Positions 15,951 through 25,058 of a stretch of DNA of 64,000 bases are shown one piece after another. A program made the translations under genes and the position numbers. Numbering within the stretch: position 1 is the first letter of the stretch; each line of letters begins with the position of its first letter. Below the pieces are notes generated by a model. The model saw nothing but the letters and a program-made list of their open reading frames with translations, searched no databases and was not told the DNA's origin. Origin of the DNA: Streptomyces sp. A0958 (GTDB lineage: Bacteria; Actinomycetota; Actinomycetes; Streptomycetales; Streptomycetaceae); assembly GCF_004795035.1 (NCBI RefSeq), contig NZ_SSBK01000030.1, positions 16,111 to 80,110 of the forward strand. The letters run 5' to 3'.

Positions 15951-16949
15951 TCAGCGCACCGAGAACCCGTACACCGTCGTCGACACGAACTCCTCGCCCG
16001 GCCGCAGCACCGTGCTCGGGAACTCCGGGCGGTTCGGCGAGTCCGGGAAGTGCTGCGTCTCCAGGGCGATCCCGGCGCACGGGCCGAACGGCCGGCCGTC
16101 GAAGTGGTCCGCCGTGTACAGCTGGAGCCCCGGCTCGGTCGTCGTGACCGTCAGGACGCGCCCCGACACCTCGTCGTACAACTCGGCCGCCGGAACCGGC
16201 CCCTGCGCGTCCAGCACGAAGTTGTGGTCGTACTCCTTGGTCACCGGCCGGGGCTCGCGGAAGTCGAACCGGGTGCCCTCCACCGGCAGGAACTCGCCCG
16301 TCGGCAGGGACTCCGCGTCCACCGGGGTGACCGCCTGCGCCGCGATCCGCAGCCGCTGCCCGAGCGCGCTGCCGCTCTCGGCGCCCGCGAGGTTCCAGTA
16401 GGTGTGGTTCGTCAGGTTCAGCACGGTCGGCGCGTCCGTCGTCGCCCGGTACGCGATGCGCAGCGCACCGCCCTCGTCCAGGATGTACGCCACCGTCAGC
16501 TCCATACGGCCAGGGAAGCCCTCCTCGCCGTCCGCCGAGACGAGGGACAGCTCGACGCCGCCCTCGACCTCGCGGGCGTCCCACACCCGCTTGTCGAAGC
16601 CGCGCGCCCCGCCGTGCACGTGGTTGCGGCCCTCGTTGCGCGTCAGGTGGTGGGTCCGGCCGTCCAGCTCGAAGGCCGCCCCGCCGATCCGGTTCGCGTA
16701 CCGGCCGACCAGCGCGCCGAAGTAGGGGCCCGTGTACTCCTGGTACGAGGCGAGGTCCGGCAGCCCGAGCGCGATCCCGGCCCGCACCCCGTCCCGGTCC
16801 GGCACCTCGGCCGACTGCACGACGCCGCCGTACGTCAGGACGCGCACCCGCGTACCGTCCCGCTCCAGCGTCCAGCGGTGCACGGCGGTGCCGTCCCCGA
16901 GGGTGCCGAAGTGTTCCGTACCGACCACCGTGTTCGAACGCGTCTCCAT
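15951..16949 (-). CDS. galM: Aldose 1-epimerase
   Basis: This 332-residue mutarotase interconverts alpha and beta anomers of hexoses such as galactose or glucose. Landmarks are GLPDLASYQEYTGPYFGALV, GRYANRIGG, the catalytic-region His in NHVHGGARGFDKRVW, the second catalytic His in LTNHTYWNLAG and the C-terminal catalytic Glu region IALETQHFPDSPN. No signal peptide is seen, so it is cytosolic. The ATG at 16949 was chosen because the residues upstream do not match the family. It lies 11 nt downstream of the SGNH lipoprotein gene and may share its message. Confidence 0.92.
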   Translation of the reverse strand: METRSNTVVGTEHFGTLGDGTAVHRWTLERDGTRVRVLTYGGVVQSAEVPDRDGVRAGIALGLPDLASYQEYTGPYFGALVGRYANRIGGAAFELDGRTHHLTRNEGRNHVHGGARGFDKRVWDAREVEGGVELSLVSADGEEGFPGRMELTVAYILDEGGALRIAYRATTDAPTVLNLTNHTYWNLAGAESGSALGQRLRIAAQAVTPVDAESLPTGEFLPVEGTRFDFREPRPVTKEYDHNFVLDAQGPVPAAELYDEVSGRVLTVTTTEPGLQLYTADHFDGRPFGPCAGIALETQHFPDSPNRPEFPSTVLRPGEEFVSTTVYGFSVR

Positions 16950-16960
16950 GATCAGCGACT

Positions 16961-17878
16961 TTACGCGGGCGGGCGGGCCGCCGTGACGTTGCGGTAGGCG
17001 ATCTCGGCGAGCCTCGCCTGACCGTTGCGGCCGGGGTGGAACCAGTCCCACTGGCTGAGCTGCTTGCCGGTGAACCGGTAGTCGAACACCGCCCCGCCGT
17101 CGTACCGGCAGCGGCTGTCCTTCGCACACACCTCGCGCAGCACTTCGTTGTACGCCACGACACGCTCCTGCACGGCCGCGCGGCGGGCGACGGCCGCCGC
17201 GCCCATGTCGTCCGCGTCACTCAGCATCGACTTGCAGATGCCCAGCTTCCAGATCTGCTTGCCCAGCTGGTTGCCGCGCCCCTGCGACCACAGCCGCTTC
17301 AGGTCCGGCACGCTCGACACGTACACCTGCGCCTTGGGCGCCCCGCTGCGCAGCCGGCGCATCGACGCCTCGAACGACGTGCGGAAGTCGTCCACCGGGG
17401 TCATCGCCCGCACCGAGTCCCGGCAGGCGTCGTTGGCGCCGATCATCACGGTCACCAGGTCCGGGTCCTCCGCGGCCGCCGCCGCCATCTGCTCCGGCAG
17501 CTGGGACATCCTGGCCCCCGTCTCGGCGTGGTTCCAGGTGTGGTCGGCCGCGCGCGAGGCCCCGAGCAGCCGCACCGCGAGGCTGCGCACCGCGGTGTCC
17601 GTGCCCGTCGACCAGGACACCTCCGGGCAGTCGGCCAGCACCGAGCAGGCGTCGAACCCGCGCGTGATCGAGTCCCCGACCGCCGCGATGGACCCGGGGC
17701 TCGGGTTCCAGACCGGGCCGGCCGCGGGGGACGCGGGGCGGTCGGCCGGCGCCGACCCCTTCGTCGTCCCGTTGTGCCCCGCGTCACAGCCGGTCAGCGC
17801 CGCCGCACCGACGAACGCCAGGGCCGCCAGCCCGGCCAGTGCGGTGCGCGAGCGGTGCCGTACGGACCGATCCGGCAT
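16961..17878 (-). CDS. SGNH/GDSL-hydrolase lipoprotein
   Basis: The 305-residue product has a lipoprotein signal: basic start, hydrophobic AALAFVGAAALTGC with lipobox Cys near residue 31. A Ser/Ala/Pro-rich linker then leads to an SGNH hydrolase domain. Block I is AVGDSITRGFDAC with the nucleophile Ser, block III is VMIGANDACRDS, and block V is QWDWFHPGRNGQARLAE with the Asp and His. Four cysteine pairs suggest an exported, disulfide-bonded esterase or lipase, but the substrate is unknown. The ATG at 17878 is used because it opens the signal peptide. Confidence 0.88.
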   Translation of the reverse strand: MPDRSVRHRSRTALAGLAALAFVGAAALTGCDAGHNGTTKGSAPADRPASPAAGPVWNPSPGSIAAVGDSITRGFDACSVLADCPEVSWSTGTDTAVRSLAVRLLGASRAADHTWNHAETGARMSQLPEQMAAAAAEDPDLVTVMIGANDACRDSVRAMTPVDDFRTSFEASMRRLRSGAPKAQVYVSSVPDLKRLWSQGRGNQLGKQIWKLGICKSMLSDADDMGAAAVARRAAVQERVVAYNEVLREVCAKDSRCRYDGGAVFDYRFTGKQLSQWDWFHPGRNGQARLAEIAYRNVTAARPPA

Positions 17879-18156
17879 TGCCTGGTCTCCTCCTGTTCGT
17901 GCCCGGACGCTCCGCCACGTGAAGACTGAGCGAAGAAGGGCCCCGGACCGACGGTACGTCACACCTCGGCACCCGGGGCGCGGTAGCTTTTCCCCGTCGA
18001 ACCAGTGGCTCCCTCGGACGCCCGGCTCCACTCGGGTGGCATCCGAACATCACACCACGTCACATACTGTCGCTTTTCCGGAGAATAACTCCCGATGCTG
18101 TTTACTGATGACAGGCCGCTGGGGAAGGCGAACCTCGTCCCACACTGGAGGTCCCG

Positions 18157-18651
18157 GTGACGACACGTGGAGTCCTGTACGTTCACTCCGCACCGCGCGC
18201 GCTCTGCCCACACGTCGAGTGGGCGGTGGCGGGTGTCCTCGGTGGGCGGGTGCAGCTGGACTGGATCAGACAGCCGGCCGCGCCGGGCACCTGGCGCTCC
18301 GAATTCTCCTGGCAGGCCCGCCCCGGCACGGCGTCGAAACTGGCCTCCGCGCTGCGGGGCTGGGACCTCCTGCGCTTCGAGGTGACGGCGGAGCCGTCTC
18401 CCGCGGCGGAGGGCGAGCGCTACAGCTCGACGCCCACGCTGGGCATCTTCCACGCCGTCACCGGCATGCACGGCGACATCCTGGTCCCCGAGGACCGCCT
18501 CCGGGCGGCGCTGGCCCGCTCGCTGGGCGGCGAAACCGACCTGGAGTCGGAGATCGCCAAACTCCTCGGCAAGCCGTGGGACGACGAACTGGAGTCCTTC
18601 CGCCACGCGGGCGAGGGCGCCCCGGTCCGCTGGCTCCACCAGGTGGTGTGA
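18157..18651 (+). CDS. DUF3145 family protein
   Basis: This 164-residue protein belongs to DUF3145, a small actinobacterial family of unknown function that is regularly found beside the fab operon. It begins with TRGVLYVHSAPRALCPHVEW and has a conserved central RSEFSWQARPGTASKLASAL and a C-terminal helical part. There is no signal peptide or membrane segment. The GTG start at 18157 stands 6 nt after GGAGG. It is convergent with fabF; a strong bidirectional terminator separates the two. Confidence 0.88.
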   Translation: MTTRGVLYVHSAPRALCPHVEWAVAGVLGGRVQLDWIRQPAAPGTWRSEFSWQARPGTASKLASALRGWDLLRFEVTAEPSPAAEGERYSSTPTLGIFHAVTGMHGDILVPEDRLRAALARSLGGETDLESEIAKLLGKPWDDELESFRHAGEGAPVRWLHQVV

Positions 18652-18666
18652 CCGCCGGGGCGGAAT

Positions 18667-18690
18667 CAAGCCCCCTCCGGCGATCGAGGA
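18667..18690. repeat. Dispersed TCAAGCCCCCTCCGGCGAT element
   Basis: A copy of the intergenic unit TCAAGCC..TCCGGCGATnGAGGA seen as an array at 12.1-12.3 kb is present here in a diverged form, just after the DUF3145 stop. It is followed by a GC-rich hairpin. Such copies are common between convergent Streptomyces genes (recalled, not checked here). Confidence 0.6.
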
Positions 18691-18692
18691 GC

Positions 18693-18761
18693 GGGGGCTC
18701 GGGGGGGCGGAGCCCCCAACACGACGACGAAGCCCGCACCCCCCACGGGGGTACGGGCTTC
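18693..18761. terminator. Two hairpins between DUF3145 and fabF
   Basis: The first hairpin pairs GGGGGCT (18693-18699) with AGCCCCC (18711-18717). The second pairs GAAGCCCG (18729-18736) with CGGGCTTC (18754-18761), with ACCCCC and GGGGGT continuing the stem. Both lie between convergent genes and would end transcription from either side. Confidence 0.8.
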
Positions 18762-18782
18762 ACACGTACAGCCACAAAGGCG

Positions 18783-20045
18783 TCACACGCTACGGAACGC
18801 CAGCACCACGTTGTGCCCACCGAACCCGAACGAGTTGTTGATCGCCGCGATCGGCCCCTCGGGCAGCGCCCGCGGCTCGCCCCGCACGATGTCCGCGTCG
18901 ACGGACTCGTCCAGGTCCTCGACGTTGATCGTCGGCGGAGCCATCCGGTGGTGCAGCGCCAGGACCGTCGCCACGGTCTCGATGCCGCCCGCGCCACCCA
19001 GCAGGTGACCCGTCATCGACTTCGTCGCGGAGATCGCCACGTGGTCCAGGTCCTCCCCGAGGACCTTGCGCAGGGCCTTGACCTCCGCGATGTCGCCCTG
19101 GGGCGTGGACGTCGCGTGGGCGTTCAGGTGGGCGATCTCCGACGGCTTCAGGTCCGTCTGGTCCAGCAGGTTCTGCATCGCCGCGGCGATACCGCGACCC
19201 GTCGGCTCGGGCTGCGCGATGTGGTGGGCGTCGGCGGAAAGCCCCTGGCCCAGCACCTCGCAGTAGACCCGGGCGCCACGCGCCGCCGCGTGTTCCGCGG
19301 ACTCCAGGACGACGACACCGGCACCCTCGCCGAGGACGAAGCCGTCGCGGGCCACGTCGTACGGCCGGGACGCCTTCTCCGGCTCGTCGTTGTTCTTGGA
19401 CATCGCCATCATGTTGGCGAACGCGGCGATCGGCAGCGGGTGGATCGCCGCCTCGGTGCCGCCGGCGAGGACCACATCGGCACGGCCGGTGCGGATCATC
19501 TCGACGGCGTAGCCGATCGCCTCGGCCCCGGACGCGCACGCGGAGACCGGGGTGTGGACGCCCGCCTGGGCGTTCACCTCGATACCCACGTTCGCCGCCG
19601 GGCCGTTGGGCATGAGCATGGGCACGGTGTGCGGGGAGACGCGGCGTACGCCCTTCTCCTTCAGCACGTCGTACTGGTCGAGCAGGGTGATCACGCCACC
19701 GATGCCGGAGGCGATGACCGAACCCAGCCGCTCGGGCTGGATCGATTCGTCCTCACCGGCCTTGCCGGTGAAACCCGCGTCCGCCCACGCCTCGCGGGCC
19801 GCGATCAGCGCGAACTGCGCCGAGCGGTCCAGACGGCGGGCGAGCGGACGGGGCAGGACGTCAGCGGGATCGACGGCCGCCAGGGCCGCGATCCGAACAG
19901 GCAGTTCGGCGAAACGTTCGCCCTCAAGAGGCTTGACGCCGGAACGTCCGGCCATCAGACCTTCCCAGGTCGATGCGGAATCGCCACCCAGCGGAGTGGT
20001 TGCGCCGATACCGGTGACGACCACGGTGCGATTGGTCGAGTTCAC
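18783..20045 (-). CDS. fabF: 3-oxoacyl-ACP synthase II (KAS II)
   Basis: This 420-residue condensing enzyme elongates acyl-ACP with malonyl-ACP. The catalytic Cys is in VSACASGAEAIGYA, and the two active-site His residues are in NAHATSTPQGD and FGFGGHNVVLAF; the Lys is in ATKSMTGHLLGGAG. The GTG at 20045 is preferred over the ATG at 20108 because GAGAAG lies upstream at proper distance and the next residues (NRTVVVTGIG) match the family start. It is the last gene of fabD-fabH-acpP-fabF, 77 nt after acpP. Confidence 0.95.
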   Translation of the reverse strand: MNSTNRTVVVTGIGATTPLGGDSASTWEGLMAGRSGVKPLEGERFAELPVRIAALAAVDPADVLPRPLARRLDRSAQFALIAAREAWADAGFTGKAGEDESIQPERLGSVIASGIGGVITLLDQYDVLKEKGVRRVSPHTVPMLMPNGPAANVGIEVNAQAGVHTPVSACASGAEAIGYAVEMIRTGRADVVLAGGTEAAIHPLPIAAFANMMAMSKNNDEPEKASRPYDVARDGFVLGEGAGVVVLESAEHAAARGARVYCEVLGQGLSADAHHIAQPEPTGRGIAAAMQNLLDQTDLKPSEIAHLNAHATSTPQGDIAEVKALRKVLGEDLDHVAISATKSMTGHLLGGAGGIETVATVLALHHRMAPPTINVEDLDESVDADIVRGEPRALPEGPIAAINNSFGFGGHNVVLAFRSV

Positions 20046-20122
20046 TGGAAAATCTTCTCCACGTGTAGGGGGTCGTGAATCAGCGGCGCCACCGCCGGGT
20101 GGCGACACACGATCCGGCTGGA

Positions 20123-20371
20123 TCAGGCCTGGTGCTTGAGGATGTAGTCCGCGGCGTCGCCGACGGTCTTGAGGTTCTTGACGTCCTCGTCGGGGATCTT
20201 CACGTCGAAGCGCTCCTCGGCGGCGACGACGACCTCGACCATGGACAGCGAGTCGACGTCCAGGTCGTCCGTGAAGGACTTGTCCAGCTGGACGTCCTCG
20301 GTCGGAATACCGGCGATCTCGTTGACGATCTCGGCGAGACCTTCGACGATCTCTTCCTGCGTGGCGGCCAT
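20123..20371 (-). CDS. acpP: Acyl carrier protein
   Basis: The 82-residue acidic carrier protein of the fatty acid synthase carries the 4'-phosphopantetheine attachment serine in DDLDVDSLSMVEVV (Ser near residue 41). Length, the DVDSL motif and the helix pattern are standard. AAGGAGC lies upstream of the ATG. It sits between fabH and fabF as in other Streptomyces, where this gene is essential for fatty acid synthesis. It could also be the target of a holo-ACP synthase such as the one at 3.4-3.8 kb. Confidence 0.97.
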   Translation of the reverse strand: MAATQEEIVEGLAEIVNEIAGIPTEDVQLDKSFTDDLDVDSLSMVEVVVAAEERFDVKIPDEDVKNLKTVGDAADYILKHQA

Positions 20372-20434
20372 GTCGGCGCTCCTTCGGTGTTTATCTGCTG
20401 GGTTCGGGCGTCCGGGCGAAAAGACCCGGTGTGC

Positions 20435-21436
20435 CTAGGGGAGAGTAACGACCGTCGCGGCGTAGACGAGACCCGCCCCGAAGCCGATGACGAGCGCGGT
20501 GTCGCCGCTCTTCGCCTGACCGGTCGCCAGAAGCCGCTCCATCGCGAGCGGAATCGAGGCGGCGGAGGTGTTGCCGGTGGTCTCCACGTCACGGGCGACC
20601 GTGACGCTCTCCGGCAGCTTCAGGGTCTTCACCATCGAGTCGATGATCCGCATGTTGGCCTGGTGCGGGATGAAGACGTCCAGGTCTTCCGGGGCGATCC
20701 CGGCCGCGTCCAGCGCCTGCTGGGCGACCTTCGCCATCTCGAAGACGGCCCAGCGGAACACCGCCTGGCCCTCCTGCGTGATGGCGGGGAACTTCTCCGG
20801 ACGGTCGGCGTGGAAGGCGTCCCACGCCACGGTCTGCTTGATCGTCTCGGACTTGTCGCCCTCGGAGCCCCAGACGGTCGGGCCTATGGCGGGCACCTGG
20901 GACGGGCCCACGATGACCGCTCCGGCGCCGTCGCCGAACAGGAACGCCGTCGCCCGGTCGGTCAGGTCGGTGAGGTCGCTCAGCCGCTCCACGCCGATGA
21001 CGAGCACGTACTCTGCCGAGCCCTCGACGATCATGCCCTTGGCGAGGGTCAGCCCGTAGCCGAAGCCCGCACAGCCGGCCGAGATGTCGAACGCGGCGGG
21101 CTTGCCGGCACCGACCTTGTGGGCGATCTCGGTCGCGATGGCCGGGGTCTGCTTGAAGTGCGAGACGGTGGAGACGATGACCCCGCCGATCTGCTCCGGG
21201 GTGATCCCGGCGTCCGCGATGGCCTTGCCCGCCGCCTCGACGGACATCGCGGCCACGGTCTCCTCGTCGGAGGCCCAGTGGCGGGTCGCGATGCCGGAGC
21301 GGGAGCGAATCCACTCGTCGGACGAGTCGATCGTCTCCAGGATGACCTCGTTGGGCACCACCCGGGTCGGGCGGTAGCCGCCGACACCCATGATCCGCGC
21401 GTACGGCGCGCCCTGGCTGGGCTTGATCTTCGACAT
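20435..21436 (-). CDS. fabH: 3-oxoacyl-ACP synthase III (KAS III)
   Basis: The 333-residue enzyme starts fatty acid synthesis by joining an acyl-CoA primer (often branched in Streptomyces) to malonyl-ACP. The triad is visible: Cys in DISAGCAGFGYGL (near residue 122), His in FIPHQANMRII and Asn in ETTGNTSAASIPLAMERL. It is preceded by fabD with 13 nt between them and followed by acpP after 63 nt. Confidence 0.96.
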   Translation of the reverse strand: MSKIKPSQGAPYARIMGVGGYRPTRVVPNEVILETIDSSDEWIRSRSGIATRHWASDEETVAAMSVEAAGKAIADAGITPEQIGGVIVSTVSHFKQTPAIATEIAHKVGAGKPAAFDISAGCAGFGYGLTLAKGMIVEGSAEYVLVIGVERLSDLTDLTDRATAFLFGDGAGAVIVGPSQVPAIGPTVWGSEGDKSETIKQTVAWDAFHADRPEKFPAITQEGQAVFRWAVFEMAKVAQQALDAAGIAPEDLDVFIPHQANMRIIDSMVKTLKLPESVTVARDVETTGNTSAASIPLAMERLLATGQAKSGDTALVIGFGAGLVYAATVVTLP

Positions 21437-21449
21437 GCTCTCGGGCTCC

Positions 21450-22370
21450 TTAGGCGCCCGCGTGCTCAGCGATGAGCGCGCGGGCCGCGTCGAGGTCGTC
21501 GGGGGTCTTGAGCGCGAGGGTCCGGACGCCGGGCAGCGCCCGCTTGGCCAGGCCGGTGAGCGTGCCGCCGGGGCAGACCTCGATGAGCGCGGTGACGCCG
21601 AGTTCCTTGAACGTCTCCATGCACAGGTCCCAGCGCACCGGGTTGGCGACCTGGCCGACGAGGCGGGTGACGACCTCGCGGCCGGTCGCGACGGTCTTGC
21701 CGTCGGCGTTCGAGATGTACGTCACAGTCGGGTCGGACACGTCCAGGTCCCCGGCGGCGGCGCGCAGCCGCTCGACGGCGGGAGCCATGTGGTGCGTGTG
21801 GAACGCGCCGGCCACCTTCAGGGGCACCACGCGGCGCACACCCTCCGGCCTGTCCTCGGTGAGCGCGGCGATCTGCTCGGCGGTGCCGGCGGCGACGATC
21901 TGACCGGCCCCGTTGACGTTCGCCGGGGTCAGCCCGAGCTTTTCCAGGTGAGCCACGGTGACCTCGGGGTCGCCGCCGAGCAGCGCCGCCATGCCGGTCT
22001 CCGTGACCGCGGCGGCCTCGGCCATGCCGAGCCCACGGGTGCGTACGAAGCGGAGCGCGGCCTCCTCGCCGACGACTCCGGCGAGAGCGGCGGCGGTGAT
22101 CTCACCGACGCTGTGGCCCGCGACGGCACCCGGCGACGCGTCGAGCGCGGCGGCCGAGAGCAGACCGGCGGCCACCAGCAGCGGCTGGGCCACCGCGGTG
22201 TCGCGGATCTCCTCCGCGTCCGCCTTGGTGCCGTAGTGGGCGAGGTCGAGCCCGATGGCGTCGGACCAGGCCGCGATGCGGTCGGTGGCACCGGGGAGGT
22301 CGAGCCAGGGAGTCAGGAAGCCGGGCGTCTGAGCGCCTTGGCCGGGAGCGACGAGTACGAGCACCCTCAC
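21450..22370 (-). CDS. fabD: Malonyl-CoA:ACP transacylase
   Basis: The 306-residue enzyme loads malonate onto ACP for both fatty acid and type II polyketide synthases. The N-terminal APGQGAQTPGF loop, the nucleophile GHSVGE (near residue 91), the arginine region RTRGLGMAE and the catalytic-His region GAFHTHHMAPA are all present. The GTG start at 22370 follows AAGAGAGAG. It is the first gene of the fab operon; the 83-nt space upstream holds the expected FasR site. Confidence 0.95.
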   Translation of the reverse strand: MRVLVLVAPGQGAQTPGFLTPWLDLPGATDRIAAWSDAIGLDLAHYGTKADAEEIRDTAVAQPLLVAAGLLSAAALDASPGAVAGHSVGEITAAALAGVVGEEAALRFVRTRGLGMAEAAAVTETGMAALLGGDPEVTVAHLEKLGLTPANVNGAGQIVAAGTAEQIAALTEDRPEGVRRVVPLKVAGAFHTHHMAPAVERLRAAAGDLDVSDPTVTYISNADGKTVATGREVVTRLVGQVANPVRWDLCMETFKELGVTALIEVCPGGTLTGLAKRALPGVRTLALKTPDDLDAARALIAEHAGA

Positions 22371-22453
22371 ACTCTCTCTTGTGAACGGTCCGGAACACCC
22401 GTGGGGACAGGGACGAAGAACCGTAGGGGGAATTGTTGATGTCCGACAAAAGT
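22371..22453 (-). promoter_or_regulatory. fabD leader with probable FasR-binding region
   Basis: This 83-nt gap between the fasR stop and the fabD GTG is the only regulatory space before the fab genes. It contains a small inverted repeat TTGT-N9-ACAA at about 22434-22450 just after the fasR stop. In S. coelicolor FasR is known to bind the fabD promoter and activate the operon; which exact bases are contacted here is inference. Confidence 0.5.
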
Positions 22454-23659
22454 CTAGGACTGTACATCCCGGTCGGCCAGACGCCCCAGGATCAGGGCGA
22501 TTCGCAGAGTGAACGCCGAGCGGACATCGGAAGGCGACCAGCCGGTGACGTCTGTCACACGTCGGAGCCGGTAGCGCACGGTGTTGGGATGCACGAACAG
22601 CATCCTGGCCGCGCCTTCGAGGCTGCTCGCCTGCTCCAGATACACACTCAAAGTCTCCAGGAGCGCTGAGCCCGCTTCTTCGAGCGGTCTGTAGATCTCC
22701 TCCACCAACTGCTCGCGCGCGGCCGGGTCACCCGCCATCGCGCGCTCCGGCAGGAGATCGTCCGCGAGCACCGGCCTCGGCGCGTCCTGCCAGGCACCGC
22801 ACGCCTTGAGCCCGGCGGCCGCCGCCTGCGCGGACCGGGTCGCGGCCAGCAGGTCCGCCACCACGGGACCGGCCACCACGGGGCCCGCCGCATACGGTCC
22901 GATCAGGGCCTTCGCGACCTGGAGCGGGTTGTCGCTGCCGCCCGCGATGACGACCAGGCGGTTGCCGAGCACCCCCGTGAGCACCTGGAGCTTTGCGTGC
23001 CGGGCGGCCCGACGGATCGCCTCCACGGTCAGCTCGCTGTCCCCGTCCGGGGCCGTGCCGAGCAGCACGCACACGTGCTCCGGCGAGTTCCAGCCGAGCG
23101 CGGCGGCCCGGGACACCGCACCCTCGTCGGCCTCCCCGGACAGCACCGCGTTCACCACGAGTGATTCCAGCCGGGCGTCCCAGGCGCCCCGGGCCTCGGC
23201 GGCCTGCGCGTACACCTGGGCGGTCGCGAAGGCGATCTCCCGGGCGTAGACGAGCAGCGCCTCGCGCAGCACCGACTCGTCGCCGGGCGCGGCGACCTCG
23301 TCGATCGCGGCCTCCATGACCTCGATCGTCGTCCGCACCATCTCGACGGTCTGCCGCAGCGTGATCGCCCGGGTCAGCTCGCGCGGGGCCGTCCCGAAGA
23401 CGTCCGTCGAGATCGCCTGCGGGGTCTCCGGGTGCCGGAACCACTCGGTGAACGCGGCGATACCGGCCTGGGCGACCAGGCCGATCCACGACCGGTTCTC
23501 CGGAGGCATCGCCCGGTACCACGGCAGCGACTCGTCCATGCGGGCGATCGCGTTCGCGGCCAGCCGGCCGGAGGACTGCTCCAGCCGCTTCAGGGTCGCG
23601 GCATGGAGATGGGCGGCGTTCGCAGCGGGCTGCTCAGGATCGGGTCGGGGCACGGACAC
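22454..23659 (-). CDS. fasR: PucR/CdaR-type activator of fatty acid synthesis
   Basis: The 401-residue protein has an N-terminal helical sensor-like region, a central GGDEF-like/CdaR domain and a C-terminal PucR-type helix-turn-helix (LSVYLEQASSLEGAARMLF followed by HPNTVRYRLRRVTDVTG). It sits directly upstream of fabD in the same direction, the position of S. coelicolor FasR, which binds the fabD promoter and is needed for normal fatty acid synthesis. The GTG at 23659 is used. There is no evidence for membrane segments. The ligand is not known from sequence; acyl-CoA control has been proposed for the mycobacterial protein of the same name, which is unrelated. Confidence 0.9.
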   Translation of the reverse strand: MSVPRPDPEQPAANAAHLHAATLKRLEQSSGRLAANAIARMDESLPWYRAMPPENRSWIGLVAQAGIAAFTEWFRHPETPQAISTDVFGTAPRELTRAITLRQTVEMVRTTIEVMEAAIDEVAAPGDESVLREALLVYAREIAFATAQVYAQAAEARGAWDARLESLVVNAVLSGEADEGAVSRAAALGWNSPEHVCVLLGTAPDGDSELTVEAIRRAARHAKLQVLTGVLGNRLVVIAGGSDNPLQVAKALIGPYAAGPVVAGPVVADLLAATRSAQAAAAGLKACGAWQDAPRPVLADDLLPERAMAGDPAAREQLVEEIYRPLEEAGSALLETLSVYLEQASSLEGAARMLFVHPNTVRYRLRRVTDVTGWSPSDVRSAFTLRIALILGRLADRDVQS

Positions 23660-23765
23660 AAGACTGCCTTATCCGGACGGAGGCACGGAGGGCCGGGGCC
23701 GGTGGCGGGTCGTGCCGCCCGGCAGCGGGCTCCCTCCGGGCCCCCGGCGGGGCTACCGTGGACAG

Positions 23766-24422
23766 GTGATTTCCGTACACCGCGCGGGCGACCGGTTCGA
23801 GGGCGGGGACGAGGCGGCCGGTATCTCCTCCCGGCACTCCTTCTCCTTCGGCTCCTTCTACGACCCCGACAACCTCCGTTTCGGCCCGATCCTCGCCTGC
23901 AACGAGGAACGCCTCGCCCCCGGCGCGGGCTTCGAGGAGCACCCGCACAGCCACACCGAGATCGTCACCTGGGTCGTCGAGGGCGAGCTGACCCACCGCG
24001 ACTCGGCCGGTCACGCCACGGTCGTACGCGCCGGGGACGTCCAGCACCTCAGCGCCGCCTCCGGCGTCCGCCACGTCGAACGCAACGACGGCGAAACCCC
24101 GCTGACGTTCCTTCAGATGTGGCTGGCCCCCTTGGAGCCCGGCGGCGAGCCCTCGTACACGACCGTCCCCGGCATCGCCGACTCCACCCCGTACGCCCTC
24201 CCCGAGGCCGGGGCCATGCTCCACGTGCGGCGGCTCGCGGAGGGCGAGCGCGCGGCCGTCCCGGACGCTCCGCGCGTGTACGTCCATGCCGTGCGCGGCG
24301 CGATACGCGTCGGCGGCGAGGAACTGACGGCGGGCGACGCGGCCCGGATCACCGGCGAGGCCGGGCTCGAACTGGTCGCGGCGGGGAACGCCGAGGTGCT
24401 GGTCTGGGAGCTGCCCGCCTGA
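23766..24422 (+). CDS. Pirin family cupin protein
   Basis: The 218-residue protein has the pirin N-terminal cupin, with the metal-binding signature HPHSHTEIVTWVVEGELTHRDS near residues 59-80, preceded by SFSFGSFYDPDNLRFGPI, and a shorter C-terminal cupin half (MLHVRRLAEGERA to the end). Bacterial pirins include quercetinase-like dioxygenases and regulators of pyruvate metabolism. The GTG at 23766 is preferred because residues upstream do not fit the family. It is divergent from fasR. Confidence 0.9.
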   Translation: MISVHRAGDRFEGGDEAAGISSRHSFSFGSFYDPDNLRFGPILACNEERLAPGAGFEEHPHSHTEIVTWVVEGELTHRDSAGHATVVRAGDVQHLSAASGVRHVERNDGETPLTFLQMWLAPLEPGGEPSYTTVPGIADSTPYALPEAGAMLHVRRLAEGERAAVPDAPRVYVHAVRGAIRVGGEELTAGDAARITGEAGLELVAAGNAEVLVWELPA

Positions 24423-24434
24423 GGTGCCGCCGGC

Positions 24435-25016
24435 CTACCGGCGCCACATCGACCACATCGGCGGCCCGGCCCGGAACGTCATCTCCTCCCGCACCTCGAA
24501 CCCGTGCCGCCGGTAGAACGTCAGGTTGCGGCTGTTGCTCGACTCCAGGAACACCGGCCGCCCGTCCGCGTCGGCCCGGTCCAACAGCCCGCCCAGCACC
24601 CGCGACCCGCGCCCGGTGCCGCGCGCGTCAACGTGGGTGCCGATGTACTCCACGTACCAGTGCGCCGGTTGAGTCGGGTGGCGGTGCTCCAGCGCGAGCA
24701 GCCGCATCCCCGTACGAGGCAGTTGGGCCCGCCCCGCCCGCAGCAGCGTGCCCGCGTTGCGCAGCAGGTAGCTCGCCGGCAGCTTCCACGCGCCGGGCTC
24801 CGCCCAGACCGCCGCCACCGTGCGGTCCGCGTCCGTCCACACCCGGCCCGCCGGGACCTGCTGGGCCAGATGCGCGGTGAACAGCAGCCGCAGCCGCCGG
24901 TCCCGGTCGCGGGGCATCAGCCACGACCAGACCGGGTCCTCGGCGTACGCGCTGGCCAGGACCCCGGCGAGCGCGGGGACGTCGGACGCGGTGGCGCGGA
25001 CCATGTCGTCGCTCAT
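24435..25016 (-). CDS. GNAT family N-acetyltransferase
   Basis: This 193-residue protein has a GNAT fold. The acetyl-CoA-binding motif A is YIGTHVDARGTGRGSRVLGGL (written here in part as HVDARGTGRGSRVLGGL, near 130-146), and the C-terminal YRRHGFEVREE is typical of the last beta strands. The substrate is not evident. The ATG at 25016 is used; an in-frame ATG 4 codons later is possible. It is convergent with the pirin gene, 12 nt away. Confidence 0.88.
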   Translation of the reverse strand: MSDDMVRATASDVPALAGVLASAYAEDPVWSWLMPRDRDRRLRLLFTAHLAQQVPAGRVWTDADRTVAAVWAEPGAWKLPASYLLRNAGTLLRAGRAQLPRTGMRLLALEHRHPTQPAHWYVEYIGTHVDARGTGRGSRVLGGLLDRADADGRPVFLESSNSRNLTFYRRHGFEVREEMTFRAGPPMWSMWRR

Positions 25017-25058
25017 GGCCGGGGAGCGTAGCGCCGCCGGGGGGTGCGGGGGAACGCA

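Noticed and set aside
17148..20078. 976-codon + frame across the SGNH, DUF3145 and fabF genes
   Set aside because: It is a high-GC shadow frame crossing several true genes; no domain or sensible composition.
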